Source of the DNA: Eutreptiella sp. 'Long Island Sound 2002'
Lineage: Eukaryota > Euglenozoa > Euglenophyceae > Eutreptiales > Eutreptiaceae
NCBI GenBank assembly: GCA_964036045.1
Contig: OZ038401.1
Location: 28,906,492 to 28,970,491 of the forward strand
DNA: 64,000 nt
Direction of reading: 5' to 3'
Notes under the pieces: model-generated
Seen by the model: only the letters and a program-made list of their open reading frames with translations
The model's database searches: none
Told to the model about the DNA's origin: nothing
Position numbers and translations under genes: made by a program
Shown: in pieces, positions 1 to 10,859 of the stretch
Position numbering within the stretch: position 1 is the first letter of the stretch
How the letters are laid out: each line of letters starts with the position of its first letter

Positions 1-1165
1 CACACACGCCCCAGGTGTACCCCATTGTTCGCCCCACCACTCACCATTTTTTGTCATTGACCCTGACATGGGTGTTGCGGAGTAATCATGTACGAAATGC
101 ACATGAGTACCCCGGGGGGTTTCAGCAAGCCCTCAGTGGAGGCGGGGGCTTGCAGTGGGTGCCTCTGGCTAAGAAGGCTGTTACCCCTAACCTAGAATGG
201 AAATCAATCCCGTTGCCCCAATTGTGATTTCAGGTTTGGGGGCGGGTGTGGGATATGGTCTTGGCAGTATGTTGCACTTTGCGTTTGGGGGCGGGCTCCG
301 CCTTTTGCTACCGACCTGATCCTGGCGTGCCCCACAATTCATCTCAGGTCCAAATGCTACTCTGGTGGAGGACTCGGTAGGTTTTGTGGTTCACTACCTC
401 TCTGCCCCCCTTTGCGCTCCTTCCTCGCCTTCCTCTCTTCTTTCCTCCTCCACTTCTGTTCACTCCTCTTCCTCCTCTTGTCATTGTCCGTGCTCTCCCC
501 GTCCTGCGGATCCTCTGAGTCGGACGACCGTCCAGCCCTGACGACGCTGCAATTGTGAACAATCAGCAGCAAACTTTCTTCCAGTGCGTATCCTATTTTG
601 TCTTGGTACACACCTCTTTTTTTTTTGAGGGAGACCCACTCGGTACAGAAAACTTTGTTTTGGAATACACACAGGACACACGCCCGATGCACACGTGACC
701 AAAGGCAAGTGGGCAGACATTGGACAGGCATGCGGATGCACATGGATGCACGCCAGGTACACACAAGGATTGTTTGGGATGCACATTTGGAACGCAAAAA
801 GAAGGGGATAAACTGGCACAAATTTTTCTTGGAATACGCACGAGCAGAAAGACTGATCAGCAGTCGCATTAGGCGTGCCGGGCCTGCTTCATGATTGAAG
901 GACATATCTCGTGCTTGGGATGCAATTTGGTTCGTGCATTGCAAACTCGCAACAACGGGTTGGCCAACGTATGGCGTCGTGTCCCTGCGTCGGTCCACAT
1001 CCGCCGGAGGACAATTGTGCCCTGCGGTGCGTGACAAAAGGCCCATTGGCTCCTCAAAAAAGGCCAGCGACCTCGCCAGATACTTCTACTTCCTTTGCAA
1101 CCCCGTTTCCAAAGGGCATGACCTCCGGTCGTAATCCCATTGAGGCCGAAATGGCAATGACCGGC
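1..1165. other. Gene-poor flank, no supported gene
   Basis: Reading frames here are short and overlap on both strands without recognisable domains. The segment is the 3-prime flank of the minus-strand kinase gene. Pyrimidine-rich stretches (about 361-480) and a T9 tract near 618 are the only notable features. Confidence 0.6.
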
Positions 1166-1979
1166 TCAACCTCCACACTGCCCAAGCCCCAGGCTGCACA
1201 GGCTCACGCCGTACTGAGGCGCCCACTCCCGCAGGAAATCAATGACATCTGCCTCCACCATCACGTTCTTGTTGGCCCGGCGCACCAGCCGTTTGAGGTC
1301 CTCCGCGCCTTTGGTGCAGTTGCCGCCCGGGCGCATGTCCATGGGGCTCAGCCCCTGTGCCGTGGTCTTGACCCACTGCCGCACCGCCCAGTCCACCTTC
1401 TTCCGCATGCCCTCGTCAGTGCAGCGGTGGTTGACGCAGGCGTTGTCGGCTGCGGGCAAGTCTGCGCAGCCGCAATCCGAGTCCTCGTGGCAGAGGGTGC
1501 CGCGGGTGATGAACCAGGAGGCATCGAAATCGAACATCTTCAGCTCCCCGTCCTGCGAACACGCCGCAAATGCAATCCGCAGCACCGTTTACCGGGACAA
1601 TATCCGTGTCGAGTATGTCCCGACGCTGCGGCGCGCCAAACTTCCTCTTGGCCTTGCGTGTCTCTTCTCTCTGCCCCGCCTCGTTTCCCACTGGTCCGTG
1701 ATGTGGGTCCGGATTGGGATTCGGAGTCTCCTCCCCCACAGCCGTGCCCCTGGAATCCCATCCACACACCCCACACACCCGACGCGCGCGCCTTTACGGG
1801 AAGGAGGTGTGTCACTCCTGCGCACGCGCAGGTAAGCGGTCCAGGGCCGAGTGCACCACATATACTTGCGGGTCCCACTAGTACACACACGCACGCACGC
1901 ACGCACGCACACAATTCGTGAGGGAAACAAATGAACCAACGACCAGAGGCCCAGTGTGGATGATACACACACACACGAA

Positions 1980-2035
<56 letters not shown>

Positions 2036-2583
2036 CACCACTTTAACCGCAAACTATTCTCAGGGACGGCCCGAGGCGACAAAAAAAAAGCAGAGACCCA
2101 GATCCACCCACGCCCCCCCGGTGTGCGCGCGCGCGCGCACGCACCGCACCCCCCCACAAGGCCCATGCACACGTTCTACGCACACCATCGCGCCCTCCCA
2201 CGCACCTTCGAGAACGCCCAATTCTTCGGGTTCGAATCGCAGTAGAACAGGTACCGCCCGCGGGTCTCGTGCATGCGCCACATTTTGAGGTAGCCCCCCA
2301 GCGCCACGAAGAAGTGCGAGTTGTTGAACACGGCGTTGCCGTGCTCCCACCGCAGCGTCTTCTGGGCCAACAGCTGCGCAAACTGGACGTCGGGGTTGTC
2401 GAAGCACAGCGCCACCGCGGGCAGGACCGTGCTGTCGCTGAGGTTGCGGAGCAGCAGCATCTCGGCGGCGACCTTGCGCCAGTGCGCCTTCCGGGGCAGC
2501 TTCAGGGCGAAGCGCTGGGGGATGATGTACGTCTGCTTCCACCACCCGATGAACGTCTGCGTGCGCCGCAGGTGGAACAGGTC
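1166..2583 (-). CDS. FAM69/DIPK-like divergent secretory kinase, last two exons (5-prime part not found)
   Basis: Two exons join cleanly. Exon A (2583-2206, 126 aa) follows a TCTCCCAG acceptor and ends at a GAAG/GTGCG donor. Exon B (1552-1166) follows a TTCGCAG acceptor and runs to TGA; both junctions are phase 0. Exon A carries ALK (candidate ATP-binding lysine), an AAEML helix glutamate and a catalytic-loop-like YCDSNPKNWAF. Exon B opens with KMFDFD, a DFG/DFD-like metal site, then HEDSDCGC and a CVNHRC cysteine cluster. In the FAM69/DIPK family a cysteine-rich segment follows the metal-binding aspartate in the same order. That family is related to FAM20-type kinases and acts in the ER/Golgi lumen; substrate unknown. 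The intron between the exons (2205-1553) is filled with ACGC/CA microsatellite. The N-terminal exon(s), with any membrane anchor, must lie upstream (above 2,583), but I could not identify them. Family call fairly confident, activity inferred. Confidence 0.72.
1883..2035. repeat. (ACGC)n/(CA)n microsatellite in kinase intron
   Basis: Two ACGC/CACG tracts (about 1883-1912 and 1972-2036) lie inside the predicted intron. A GC-alternating tract (about 2125-2140) follows. Long open frames across them are low-complexity artefacts. Confidence 0.9.
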
Positions 2584-2689
2584 CTGGGAGACGCGGGGGC
2601 GAAGTGCGCCGTGCCGCCGCGGGCCGATCGATGAGTCCAGTGCTGGGCTGTGCCCCGCACAATTCCTTATGGTACCCCCCGGTGCTGCA

Positions 2690-2965
2690 CCCAGACCTAC
2701 CCGCCCCCGTTTTTCTCCCAACCCCCCCCCCCGTTGTTCTTCATTGTTCCCCCGTTTTCCCTCATCCCCCCCCTTTTCCCCCGGTTTCCCCATTCCCCCC
2801 CCGCCCCCGCCCCCGTTTTCCCCCACGTCCCCCCCTTCCCTTTGTTCCCCGTTTTCCCCCGGTTGCCCCCCATTTTTTCCCTCGTTTTCCCCCTGTTTTC
2901 TGGCCCGTTTTCCCCCCGTTTTCCCCCCGTTTTCCCCCGGTTTCTCCCGTTTTCGCCGTTTTTCC
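2690..2965. repeat. Strand-asymmetric C-rich tract (CCCCGTTTTCCC type)
   Basis: About 275 bp of almost pure pyrimidine on the plus strand. It is built from irregular CCCCC-GTTTTC units, so the minus strand is G-rich with GGGGGAAAA runs. It lies just upstream of the kinase exons and is probably intronic. The same unit recurs at 53.65-53.82 kb and 54.24-54.31 kb. Confidence 0.85.
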
Positions 2966-3214
2966 TGTGGTCTATGATGCACCGGGAGGTATACCGAATC
3001 TGGGTACACCCCAGCCTTGGATGACGGTGGTTTCGGAGGGACTGCCTGCGGGAGATGGGGGAATGCCGCCTGCACATCCCACCAGTTGGTGGGGGATGTC
3101 GGCCATGAGGCTCCATCCAGTGTTGAGCGACCCCCGTAGGGCCACCCGAGCATTCCCCTGCCGGTGTCGGCAGGCTTCACATGACTGTTAAATTCGGTGG
3201 GTTACCAGGGATGC

Positions 3215-3375
3215 ACTTGCAGAGAGGAGAGGGGGGGGGGGGGTCCGGAACCCCAAATTTTGTGTACCAAAAAGGCCCAAACCAATTTGTCCTGTTGTAA
3301 ATTTCATTTTTTTTCCCACTGTGAAATCCTAGGGGGAAGCGGGGGGGGAACTCCTCCTGTGGTAGTCAGCTGTTC
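3215..3375 (+). repeat. Dispersed repeat family A, copy 1
   Basis: A G-run followed by a CCCAAATTTTGTGTACCAAAA block, a GGCCC.ACCA.ATTT segment and CCCACTGTGAAATC matches 63,365-63,535 in order and spacing. The two copies are diverged and about 60 kb apart. No coding content seen. Confidence 0.7.
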
Positions 3376-3544
3376 TAATATATCCCTCGCGGGAACTCTC
3401 CGATGTGAAAATTGTTGACACGGGGCCGAAAGGTTCTGCATCACCCAGTATCACCCATCAGCGCTGCGCACCCATGGGGGGCCTCCTGCGTTAAAGCCCG
3501 ATGCCAACAGGGTTGTGGTAGCCAGAGGGGCCCGGGAGGGTGGA

Positions 3545-3645
3545 GGGGGGGCTCCTAGTTGGGGGGGGGGGGGGGGGCGTTAGGGGGACCCACAAATATG
3601 CATCAAAATGATCACCGTGTGGCGCTGGTCATTTTAAGTCGTATA
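3545..3645 (+). repeat. Dispersed repeat family B, copy 1, with hairpin
   Basis: A long G tract is followed by GACCCACAAATATGC and then an imperfect inverted repeat, AAAATGATCA...TGGTCATTTT. The same layout recurs near 6,140-6,260. Confidence 0.55.
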
Positions 3646-4840
3646 CTGCGGGGCTGAAAACTTCGGCCGAAATTTTTGCTCCGGGCCGCTATTGCAGCCC
3701 AAGAATTTTCTCCGGCTGTGCCGTAGGATTGGGGGTCCGGGGTGGGGGGTGGGGGGGGTGGGGGGGGAAGGGGAAGGGGTGGAGTCAGGCACCTCAGCAC
3801 GGGGCCCCAATGGTGCGTACCGTCCTGGTGTTGGCCGCGATGGACCACGGCCACTTGCAAACAGGCCACCACGGTGAGGCAAAGGCGAGGTCCGTGGGTT
3901 TGGTCTCGCGCCCTCTCCTCGTGAATCACTGCGCCCGCGTGGGTGTGCTGCGGCGGTGCTGCACACCGGCCGTGCGCTGCATGCAAAGGGGTCCACGGAG
4001 ACCTACCACTGCCATCCAGGCCACCCACTTGCCCGATGCCACACGGCGCATGGCTGTGCGTCTGGTGCTATGCCCGTGCAGGTCGTCGTTTTGCGGCGGA
4101 TTGTCTGAGAGAAGAGCTCTTCCGGGAACGTTGTGGGCGGTGCATGAAAACGGCGACGCTTTGATCTGAAAACGGGCTACTTCTCCGACAAGCAAACCAA
4201 CAGCTTCGTTTCTCCGTGGCATCGCAGTCCCATGGCGCCGGGGGCACACGGGGAAAGCCGTGTCCACAGTCGCTCAGAAAAGGCATTTCGTATCTTTCGA
4301 GCGCGCGCCGCGCTGTTTGGGGTCTTTGGTCAAGAATACCCTCAATCCCGGGGCTCCGAATCTGCAGCCCTGGACGACGTTGTGGCATCGTCGAGTGTGC
4401 TGCACTGTGTGTATGTCGTTGTTGCGCAGAAGGTTGACCGCCTGGAGCGTGCACGTCGGGGTAGTTTACGGGGCCTGCGCACCGCGAAGTCGCGTGGTCG
4501 CTGTGCGCGTGGGCATGGCATGTTCGGCCGTGGTAGCAGTGCTCAAGCACAAGCAATGTGGAACATCCAGCTCCCAATACAGAGATGTTCGCAGTGGTGG
4601 CTCGCTCTCACCCTGCTCCATTGAGCACAAAGGGAAACCGTCTTTTTGGGGGCATAGTTCTTTCGGTAGCAGTCATTGACGGGGTTTGCGGGAGCGGATG
4701 TTTGTGAGTAGTCAATATGTGGGAACCCTCAGACGATCTCGTGGCGGTTGCCCCGCGCACGGGCGACGGGCGTCTGGGTACCCTGCACCCCCTTTGCGCG
4801 ACGACCAGTCATTTTTCATCGTTTGACGACAGCGCGGTCT
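3646..4840. other. No supported gene; may hide 5-prime exons of the kinase
   Basis: Open frames occur on both strands (for example 4577-4068 minus and 3729-4169 plus), but none shows a domain, splice-supported junctions or a persuasive composition. A short minus-strand start at about 4050, with an AVV/GTAGGT donor-like site, is too weak to call. Confidence 0.5.
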
Positions 4841-4841
4841 T

Positions 4842-4935
4842 TAGACGGTGTAAAAGCGGTGGTCGTTGCACAAGGCCCTGGGTTAACAAGCAGCGTCAGA
4901 AAAAGCGCCGTTTGACCAGGAGGTGGTCGTGTTGA
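4842..4935 (+). pseudogene. Fragment of the FDQ-type repeat family (third copy)
   Basis: The stretch encodes a KSAVFDQEVVV-like peptide in one frame. It matches the core of the copies at 8,690-8,830 and 9,070-9,195, including the near-palindrome GACCAGGAGGTGGTC. It is a short relic with no open flanks. Confidence 0.35.
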
Positions 4936-5124
4936 TGGGGGGGTGGGGGGAGGCGGGGGGTTGACAGATGATGCAAAGAGCCAATGAGCCCCAAAGAGCG
5001 CTGTTCAACATGAAACCCGCGAACCCGAGGTATACAAATTGCGACGCCAGCCCAACTCCCAAAATCTGACACGCAGGAGTACTGCTGCTGCCTGCGCGCT
5101 GAGCAGGCGTGCCCTGCTGAGCCC

Positions 5125-8092
5125 TTAGGACCGCAGTGCAAACCACATCCATGGGACTTCCTTGTGGGAGTTGGCGCGGCAGAGGGTGACCACATTGACA
5201 CGAGACTCCTTCACCGCCTTCACCGCCACGCGCACCACTACCGCACATCGACGGTACCTGGCAGCCCATGAGCCTTGGCGACAGGAACATCGACTCGGAC
5301 GCCTCGAACGCCGCCGCGGAGGTCTTTGCAAATTCCGTCACAAGCGGCTTTACGGCGTCCAAAACACTGTCGGCCAGGAACACCGGCTGCCGGCGGTGCC
5401 GGGCCCACCGCTCCGCCCCCACCTCGGGATCCAGCGAGCGGTAGCCCAGGCCCATGATGGAGGCCATCTGCTGGGCCCATGTTGGCCGCTGCACGACCAC
5501 GTCGCCCCCCGGCATCAACTCGACCACCGCCGCGCCGCGGCGCATGAACAGCAGGTTCAGCAGATTGCTGCCCGGCGGGCCCACCAGCACGTCCACCGCC
5601 CGCATCTCGCGGACCTGAGAAACGACGTTCTGCGTCTCGAAGCGAAGCGTCCGGAAGCGGATGTGCGGGGCCCGGCGCTGCAGGTCTTCGAGTAGGTCCG
5701 TGTGGTTGGCGGGCATTGTGATGTCCGCCCGCTCGGAGAACAGCACCTCCAAGTGGCGCGCGCGGCCCCCCTGCAGCTCGAGGCCCAGGTTCTGCAGCAC
5801 CGCGCGCTGCAAGTCACGGAAGATCTCCGGGTGCTTAAGGTGGTCCTCCGGCAGGGGCACGTGGTACACTGTGTCGAAGTGCACGTGGTAGAGGGAGTAT
5901 TTGGGTCCCCACTGCAGATGCGTGGGGAGCAGCACCAGCCGGTCCTGTATGAGGACAGGGGTATGTGACGTGTGCAGGGGTTGGATCGTCCGGTCCGGCG
6001 TCCCCTCCCATCCTCACTCATCCTCACGCACGGGGGGCCACCTTCGCCGCGCCCGCCTTTTGGACTATTTCGCCACAGGAAACAACCATGGGGGGCACTC
6101 TGGCTTAGACCCTGACACCAACACCCCCCTCTAACTTTTTGGGCCCTGTGGGGGGGGGGGGTTCCTTGGGGGGACCGGGGGGGCGCCGGGCTGGGGTGGG
6201 TACCCCAACATATATATCTCTAAATGATCCCCTTGTCGCACTGATCATTTTGAACATAGACCCGATCCCACTGATATGAACAGAATGCCATGCCAACCGA
6301 TTAGTGCAGATTGGAGGTTCCTGGGCATTCTTCACACAGGCACGTTGAAGCAGGGCACGCTCACTGGTGGCCTACCCGTAGTGTGCCGCCCCCCCCCCCT
6401 CCCGAACAACACCGTTGCTCTGCATTGACTGCATCCTTTTCTTTGGGGGTTCTTGGTGGCAGTGCCGTCCCATCCCTGCCACAACACCACCGCTTCAACC
6501 CACCAACGTAGAGGCACCCGTCTCAGTATCCCCCTGGACAGTGCCCCCTGGAACGCGCGGTGCCCCCCCCCCCGCCAGTGGGGGGGGGGGGGGGCCTCCC
6601 CTTTATGGCACACACACACTCCTGTAGGAACCAACGAAACGACCCTGTTGGCCGGTGGTCGCACAGCGTCACAGGTACAGTGGAAGCGTTGGCACCAGGA
6701 ACACCGCGTCAGGCCACAGAGCAATCAAAGCAAGACAAATGACAGAACCCATTGATCGTGTCATGAAGTCAAGAGGCGAGGCGCCTTTCTGCAAAGGTAG
6801 TGTAAATGTGCAGGAGCAGTGCAAATCATCTGTTGCAGAGTCACACGCAATGTTGTCCTGCCCATTGTTTACACCTCTGACCTCGGAGGGGAGATGGTTG
6901 AGACGAACAGGATGCAGCAGTGTTCACATGCCCACAGAGGACACACACACGCACACACATACCGGGGGGACTGTTCGAAGGATGGGGGGGGGGGGGCTGT
7001 CCACCCGGGCGGGGGGGGGGGATGAGCGAAAACACATTCCTCCTCAAATACGTGACGACAGCTACAGCCGCAGCAACGACGACCGCCCCAGCGGTAGCAA
7101 CCGAGCAGCCCTCATCAGCAGCCGCACCCTGCCCCACCGCCACAGCATGACCATCGCCGTTGCCGACCAGAGCAGCAGCAGCAGCAGCAGCAGCGCCCAC
7201 GACCACCACCACGGCATGCCCATCGCCAGCAGCACCCACGCAGCCCGGGCTCTCATACCTCAGGCACGTGCATCACCTCAATCAGGAACTGGTAGGCGTA
7301 GTATTCGCCAGGGCAAAGCACCTTAACACCGGGCCCTAGGTCTTGGATCTGGGGGTACCCACGCAGGAAGCGTGGGAGACAGTCCATGAGCCAGACCGGG
7401 TACGTGACGGAGAAGTACTCACAGAACACAAAGACGGCGCCGTGGCTCCCCAGCGAGACCCAAGAGCTCGCATCGTCCACCTGCTTCGCCATCTGCAGGA
7501 GGTGGTATGTGCGGCCGTTGCACGGCGGCACAGCGTGGGTCGTGTTGGGTGGCGCGGCGCTGATGAGCGTGCCGTTGGCCAACAGCCGCACGTTGTGGAA
7601 CGTGTTGTAGGTCCAGACGGGGCTTCCGGCGCGCGCGCGGCGCGTGCACTGCTGCAGGGCGTCGCGGCCGGCGCCGGCGTCGGTGTCCGGAGCGGCGGGT
7701 TCGCACGGGTCCGTGCAGGTGTAGTTCTTGCGGAGCAAGGTCATGTTACGGTTGCGGGTGCTGGCGTGGTGTGACCGGACCCCGCCCTTGAACGTCTTCC
7801 CAGGCGCGGGGCTGAACTGGGTCGGTTTCTTAACAAGTGCAGTTTCTGGGAGACTCTGCGCAATCTTAACAGGTGGGGCCCGTCCCCGGACCCCCGAGCT
7901 GCGCGGCTTGGGGTCCACGGAGGCTGGAGGGCCTGGGGTGGCGCGGCGGTGGAAAGAGGCATGTGAGGACGGCCGTGCGCTGGAGGAGTGTGGGCTGGAG
8001 GGGGGCTCATGCCCGTAGGCAATGATGTAGAAGACGCAGGCGCACACTGCCATGACCAGGACAGCAGTGAACCGGAGAACAGTGGACACCAT
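5125..8092 (-). CDS. GT61-family (DUF563) glycosyltransferase, type II membrane protein
   Basis: Exon 1 is 8092-7259 (ATG, 278 aa) and ends at a CCTGAG/GTATGAG donor. Exon 2 is 5944-5258 (229 aa) after a CTCATACAG acceptor; the junction is phase 0 and reads HVPE-DRLVLLPTH. Residues about 4-24 form a signal anchor, followed by a Pro/Ser-rich stem. The lumenal domain shows CNGRTYHLL, VFVFCEYFSVTYPVWLMDCLPRF in pieces, and the family's diagnostic VDVLVGPPGSNLLNLLFMRRGAAVVELMPG region. GT61 enzymes transfer xylose, GlcNAc or similar sugars in the ER/Golgi; donor and acceptor cannot be told here. Exon 2 ends at CAG/GTACCG. A credible C-terminal tail (ending PWMWFALRS, stop about 5,125) lies in another frame just downstream, so there is either a very short third intron or an indel. 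The start was chosen as the first ATG, immediately before the anchor; a GTG upstream is not needed. Confidence 0.82.
6120..6260 (+). repeat. Dispersed repeat family B, copy 2, with hairpin
   Basis: Within the large GT61 intron, a G-rich tract is followed by TACCCCAACATATATATC and an inverted repeat AAATGATC...GATCATTT. It parallels 3,545-3,645. Confidence 0.55.
7168..7195. repeat. (AGC)n microsatellite in GT61 intron
   Basis: Nine or so AGC units at the 5-prime end of intron 1 of the glycosyltransferase. The alanine-, serine- or leucine-rich frames across it are artefacts. Confidence 0.85.
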
Positions 8093-8369
8093 CGGGTGCC
8101 GCAGGGTATGGCATTTGGCACTGCGGCGGCGCTGTGGGAGCACAGAAGCAGCAAGAAAGGGCGAGATCACAACTACACCACGGACAGGGCTCAAACCCTG
8201 GAAGCAAGCAGCAGTCAAAGACACAGAAAGTCAGTCTCGGTGGATTTTGAGGATCCCCTTGTCTAAGAGCGGTTGGTTGCCCTGCACGCACCCTGCGCGC
8301 AAGCCACGGTTGTGTTGCCAACTGTGCTATGCAAAGGGCCAATGTGCCGCAAAGAGCACATCTCCATCA

Positions 8370-8625
8370 GGCCTTAAACCCAACGAAACACCCAACTACC
8401 AACGAATACCTCACAACCTCTAAGTAGCCATTCAAGCGGGCATTGTGCAGAGGTGTGAACCCCTTACCACTTGACTTGTCCGAATCTGCCTGGCACTCAA
8501 CTGAATATCTCACAACCCCTAAATGGCCATTAAAGGTGGCCTGCAAGGGAGAACACCCAGTGGTAGCTACTTGTCCTCACAAACACCACACTCAACTAAA
8601 TTCTGCATGACTGCTGAGGATTTTT
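8370..8625 (-). pseudogene. Ankyrin-repeat gene relic (about two repeats)
   Basis: Minus-strand translation gives two recognisable ankyrin units. The first reads SPLQATFNGHLGVVRYSVE. The second reads FTPLHNARLNGYLEVVRYS, with the family's TPLH-A--G-L-VV-YL pattern. At DNA level the two units are about 99 bp apart (about 8,404 and 8,503 on the plus strand), as expected for 33-aa repeats. An upstream LVECGVCEDK matches the end of a preceding repeat but needs a one-base shift to join, and a stop follows it. The frame is therefore broken, and no start or splice-supported ends are visible. Ankyrin repeats mediate protein binding. This copy is a decayed member of a family seen again at 8.7-8.8, 9.1 and 11.0 kb. 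Confidence 0.65.
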
Positions 8626-8689
8626 CGGGGTTTCTTGTGTCCAGAACCAATAGGGTTTATCGGCTCAAGAGGTCCCCAACATTTAAATT

Positions 8690-8830
8690 TTCGCCCACCC
8701 ACCCCTACCACAGTATCCACAGGCGTGTTGAACGACCAGCCCACGGTCAAACAGCACTTTAGTGCTATAAACATTGTCCGCGACCACCCTCTGGTCAAAG
8801 AGTGAAACATTGCTGGCTGTTGCACAAGGG
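8690..8830 (-). pseudogene. Relic of FDQ/ACGYCGRGG repeat protein (ankyrin-associated)
   Basis: The minus frame reads SLFDQRVVADNVYSTKV and then LFDRGLVVQHACGYCGRGG. A plus-strand copy at 9,070-9,195 encodes the parallel RRVVVDNIQSKKVPFDQGLVV and ACGYSRRGG. The shared DNA core is a short palindrome of the GACCAG-NNN-CTGGTC type. It lies directly upstream of the ankyrin relic, so it probably belongs to the same ancestral gene. Confidence 0.5.
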
Positions 8831-9069
8831 TAAGGGGGGGGGGGGGTTGCCAGATTGGAACGGTGGCTCCACGGGAGCCAGCAGATCAGATTTCGCAGAC
8901 CAAACCAAAAGCCCCATTTCACAATTGCTGCACTAGAGCCAGTGCAATAAGCTGCAAGTGCTGTGCCCAGAGCACTGGACACATTGCTGTGGCCATCCTA
9001 AACCAGTCATGTGTTCATTGTCTCTGGGGGCCTGACGCTATGCAGCCTGTGCCTGCAGGCCTCAATGTG

Positions 9070-9195
9070 TGGCAGGCCATCGAAGGGTGGTTGTGGACAA
9101 TATTCAGAGCAAAAAAGTGCCGTTTGACCAGGGGCTGGTCGTTCGATAAGCCTGTGGATACAGTCGTAGGGGTGGGCGAACATTTGATAGTTGGA
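9070..9195 (+). pseudogene. Inverted second copy of the FDQ/ACGY repeat relic
   Basis: The plus frame encodes RRVVVDNIQSKKVPFDQG and, after an in-frame stop, ACGYSRRGG. With the minus copy at 8,690-8,830 it forms an inverted pair about 300 bp apart. No intact gene structure. Confidence 0.5.
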
Positions 9196-9510
9196 TAGCC
9201 CCTCCCAACCCCCCACCGCCCAACCCGGCCCACTGGACGGCATCTCTTTGGGCCTGGTATCCAAACAACCCCTTTTCACTGTGTACCATTTTTGTTAAAA
9301 GCCAATTCTCATGGCAAACTGTTCTGTTTGTGGCAACAAGGGGTCACATTGACTTTAACCAATGACCTTGACCAACTCAATTGGCCTTGTTTCTGGCACA
9401 ACATCCAGAAAAGTCAGCAGGAGGTAGTTGCAGGTCGGACAAGTGAGTAAGAAACGTGATGCAACTAGGAAGCTTGGATTTCTTAACTGAATTTCTACCC
9501 TTTTTGCCAC

Positions 9511-9702
9511 CTGAGGCTCCCCAATTTCTACTGCCGTGAGCGGGGAAGAAACAGCCTGGCAATTTGAGGCATGCAACGCCTGTGTGGGACCCTTGAACAT
9601 GTACCAAGAGAAGAGTACAGCCGCCGACGACATGCCTACAAGCGTGAACACCAACGAAAGCCTAGGAGCAAGGCAAAGCACAAAGGCAAACTCGGGGTCC
9701 AT
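9511..9702 (-). CDS. Possible first exon with signal anchor, gene unknown
   Basis: An ATG at 9702 opens a 64-codon stretch with a hydrophobic segment at about residues 6-33 (includes LSLVFTLVGMSSAAVLFSWY). It ends at a good phase-0 donor, CCTCAG/GTGGCA. This resembles the type II anchors that begin the glycosyltransferase and methyltransferase genes here. I found no downstream exon between 9,510 and the next gene, so it could be an orphaned exon or chance. The frame stays open past the donor to 9,355, so an unspliced short protein is also possible. Confidence 0.3.
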
Positions 9703-9802
9703 GTGTGAGGACTCTGTGACACAGAACACTTTGTTTTTCTGCAAATATGTTTTCGTGCTTTTCATTTTAGAAAGAAAGGCAGCAGGGATTTTACAAAACA
9801 AC

Positions 9803-10855
9803 TGGTTGCATCATTGGATTTGATGTAAAATAGAGTAGAAATAAAGGAGTACAGGATGGGTTTGATTTGAAAAGTAATCAAGGAGGGGTTTTGTGGGGGG
9901 AAAATGATTGCATCACTTTTTTGGCCAGGAAAACAACAAGTACAGTGGTGTGTTTTTCAACAAACTGAGGCTAAAGATAGGAGCCCCCGTTAAGAAAGTG
10001 CCATTTTTGATGAGCCTCAAGTTTTCCTTATTTAACAAAGTGTGTTGCAGAGTTAAGGCTCGGGGACTTCATAAATTTTGGGGGCAATTTTCAGCCTCAT
10101 ATCTTATAAGGTGGTTCCCTATCATCAAGTCCAACCTGTAAGTGCACAGCAACTAAAAGGAAGTTGTTTTGGGGCCCTTGCACAGCAAACCCCACCCCTC
10201 TGCCCTGGTTTATGCTGATTTACCCCAGCCTGAGACTTTGAGCCCGAATCAGCGGATTTTCCCACAGGGGGTGGCAAAACAACCAATTGGCACCTCTATC
10301 TCCATATCTCCAATGTACTGTGGAGTTGCAAGGGAATCGAACTGAACAAATCCCCATCAGGACCAGCAAAACATGCCAAACACCAGTAAACAAACCCATT
10401 TCTCTTCCAACCAAAATAAGGGATCACAATTTCCATTCAAAAAACCAACACCAAGGGTTGTTCGTACAAGGTGTGTTTGCGCAAAGGGAAGGGGTTGTTG
10501 AAAGTTGCCCATGTCTTTCAAACCCAATCTCTGCTCGTACATTCATTCCAAGCGAGCTGGTGCTCTTGCCCTGAAAGTCTCTTTTCAGGTCGGGCAGGGG
10601 TCTTTGCACGGGTGCCAAGGATGGGGGCCGAAATGGGGCCTGAGTGAGTTTCTTCCCACCAGTTGGAACCTTTTGAGCATGCCAGTGGTTGCCAGCTATT
10701 TGTTGGTGGCTGGAAAGCATTGGATTGGGGTGCCATAGGATTGTGAAAGGTCAATGGAGTGAATGATGTCAGGCTGAGAAGGGTTGTACAATCCTATCTT
10801 CTGGACAATCCCCCCCCCCAACACACCCAAGTCAGAATGATGGGCATCAAGGGCC
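9803..10855. other. No supported gene
   Basis: AT-richer sequence with only short, uncharacterised frames on both strands. No repeats of note beyond homopolymers. Confidence 0.6.
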
Positions 10856-10859
10856 TATT

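Noticed and set aside
911-1921. 336-codon plus-strand ORF
   Set aside because: It is antisense to the kinase last exon and runs into the ACGC repeat; the kinase frame has family motifs.
1540-2172. Minus-strand Cys/Val/Arg-rich ORFs
   Set aside because: Translated microsatellite inside the predicted kinase intron.
2222-2245. GGTTCGAATCGC B-box-like site
   Set aside because: Lies within the kinase exon; no A box at proper spacing.
2176-3180. 334-codon minus ORF as a single kinase exon
   Set aside because: Its upstream half translates the GGGGGAAAA tract; a good acceptor at 2,584 marks the true exon start.
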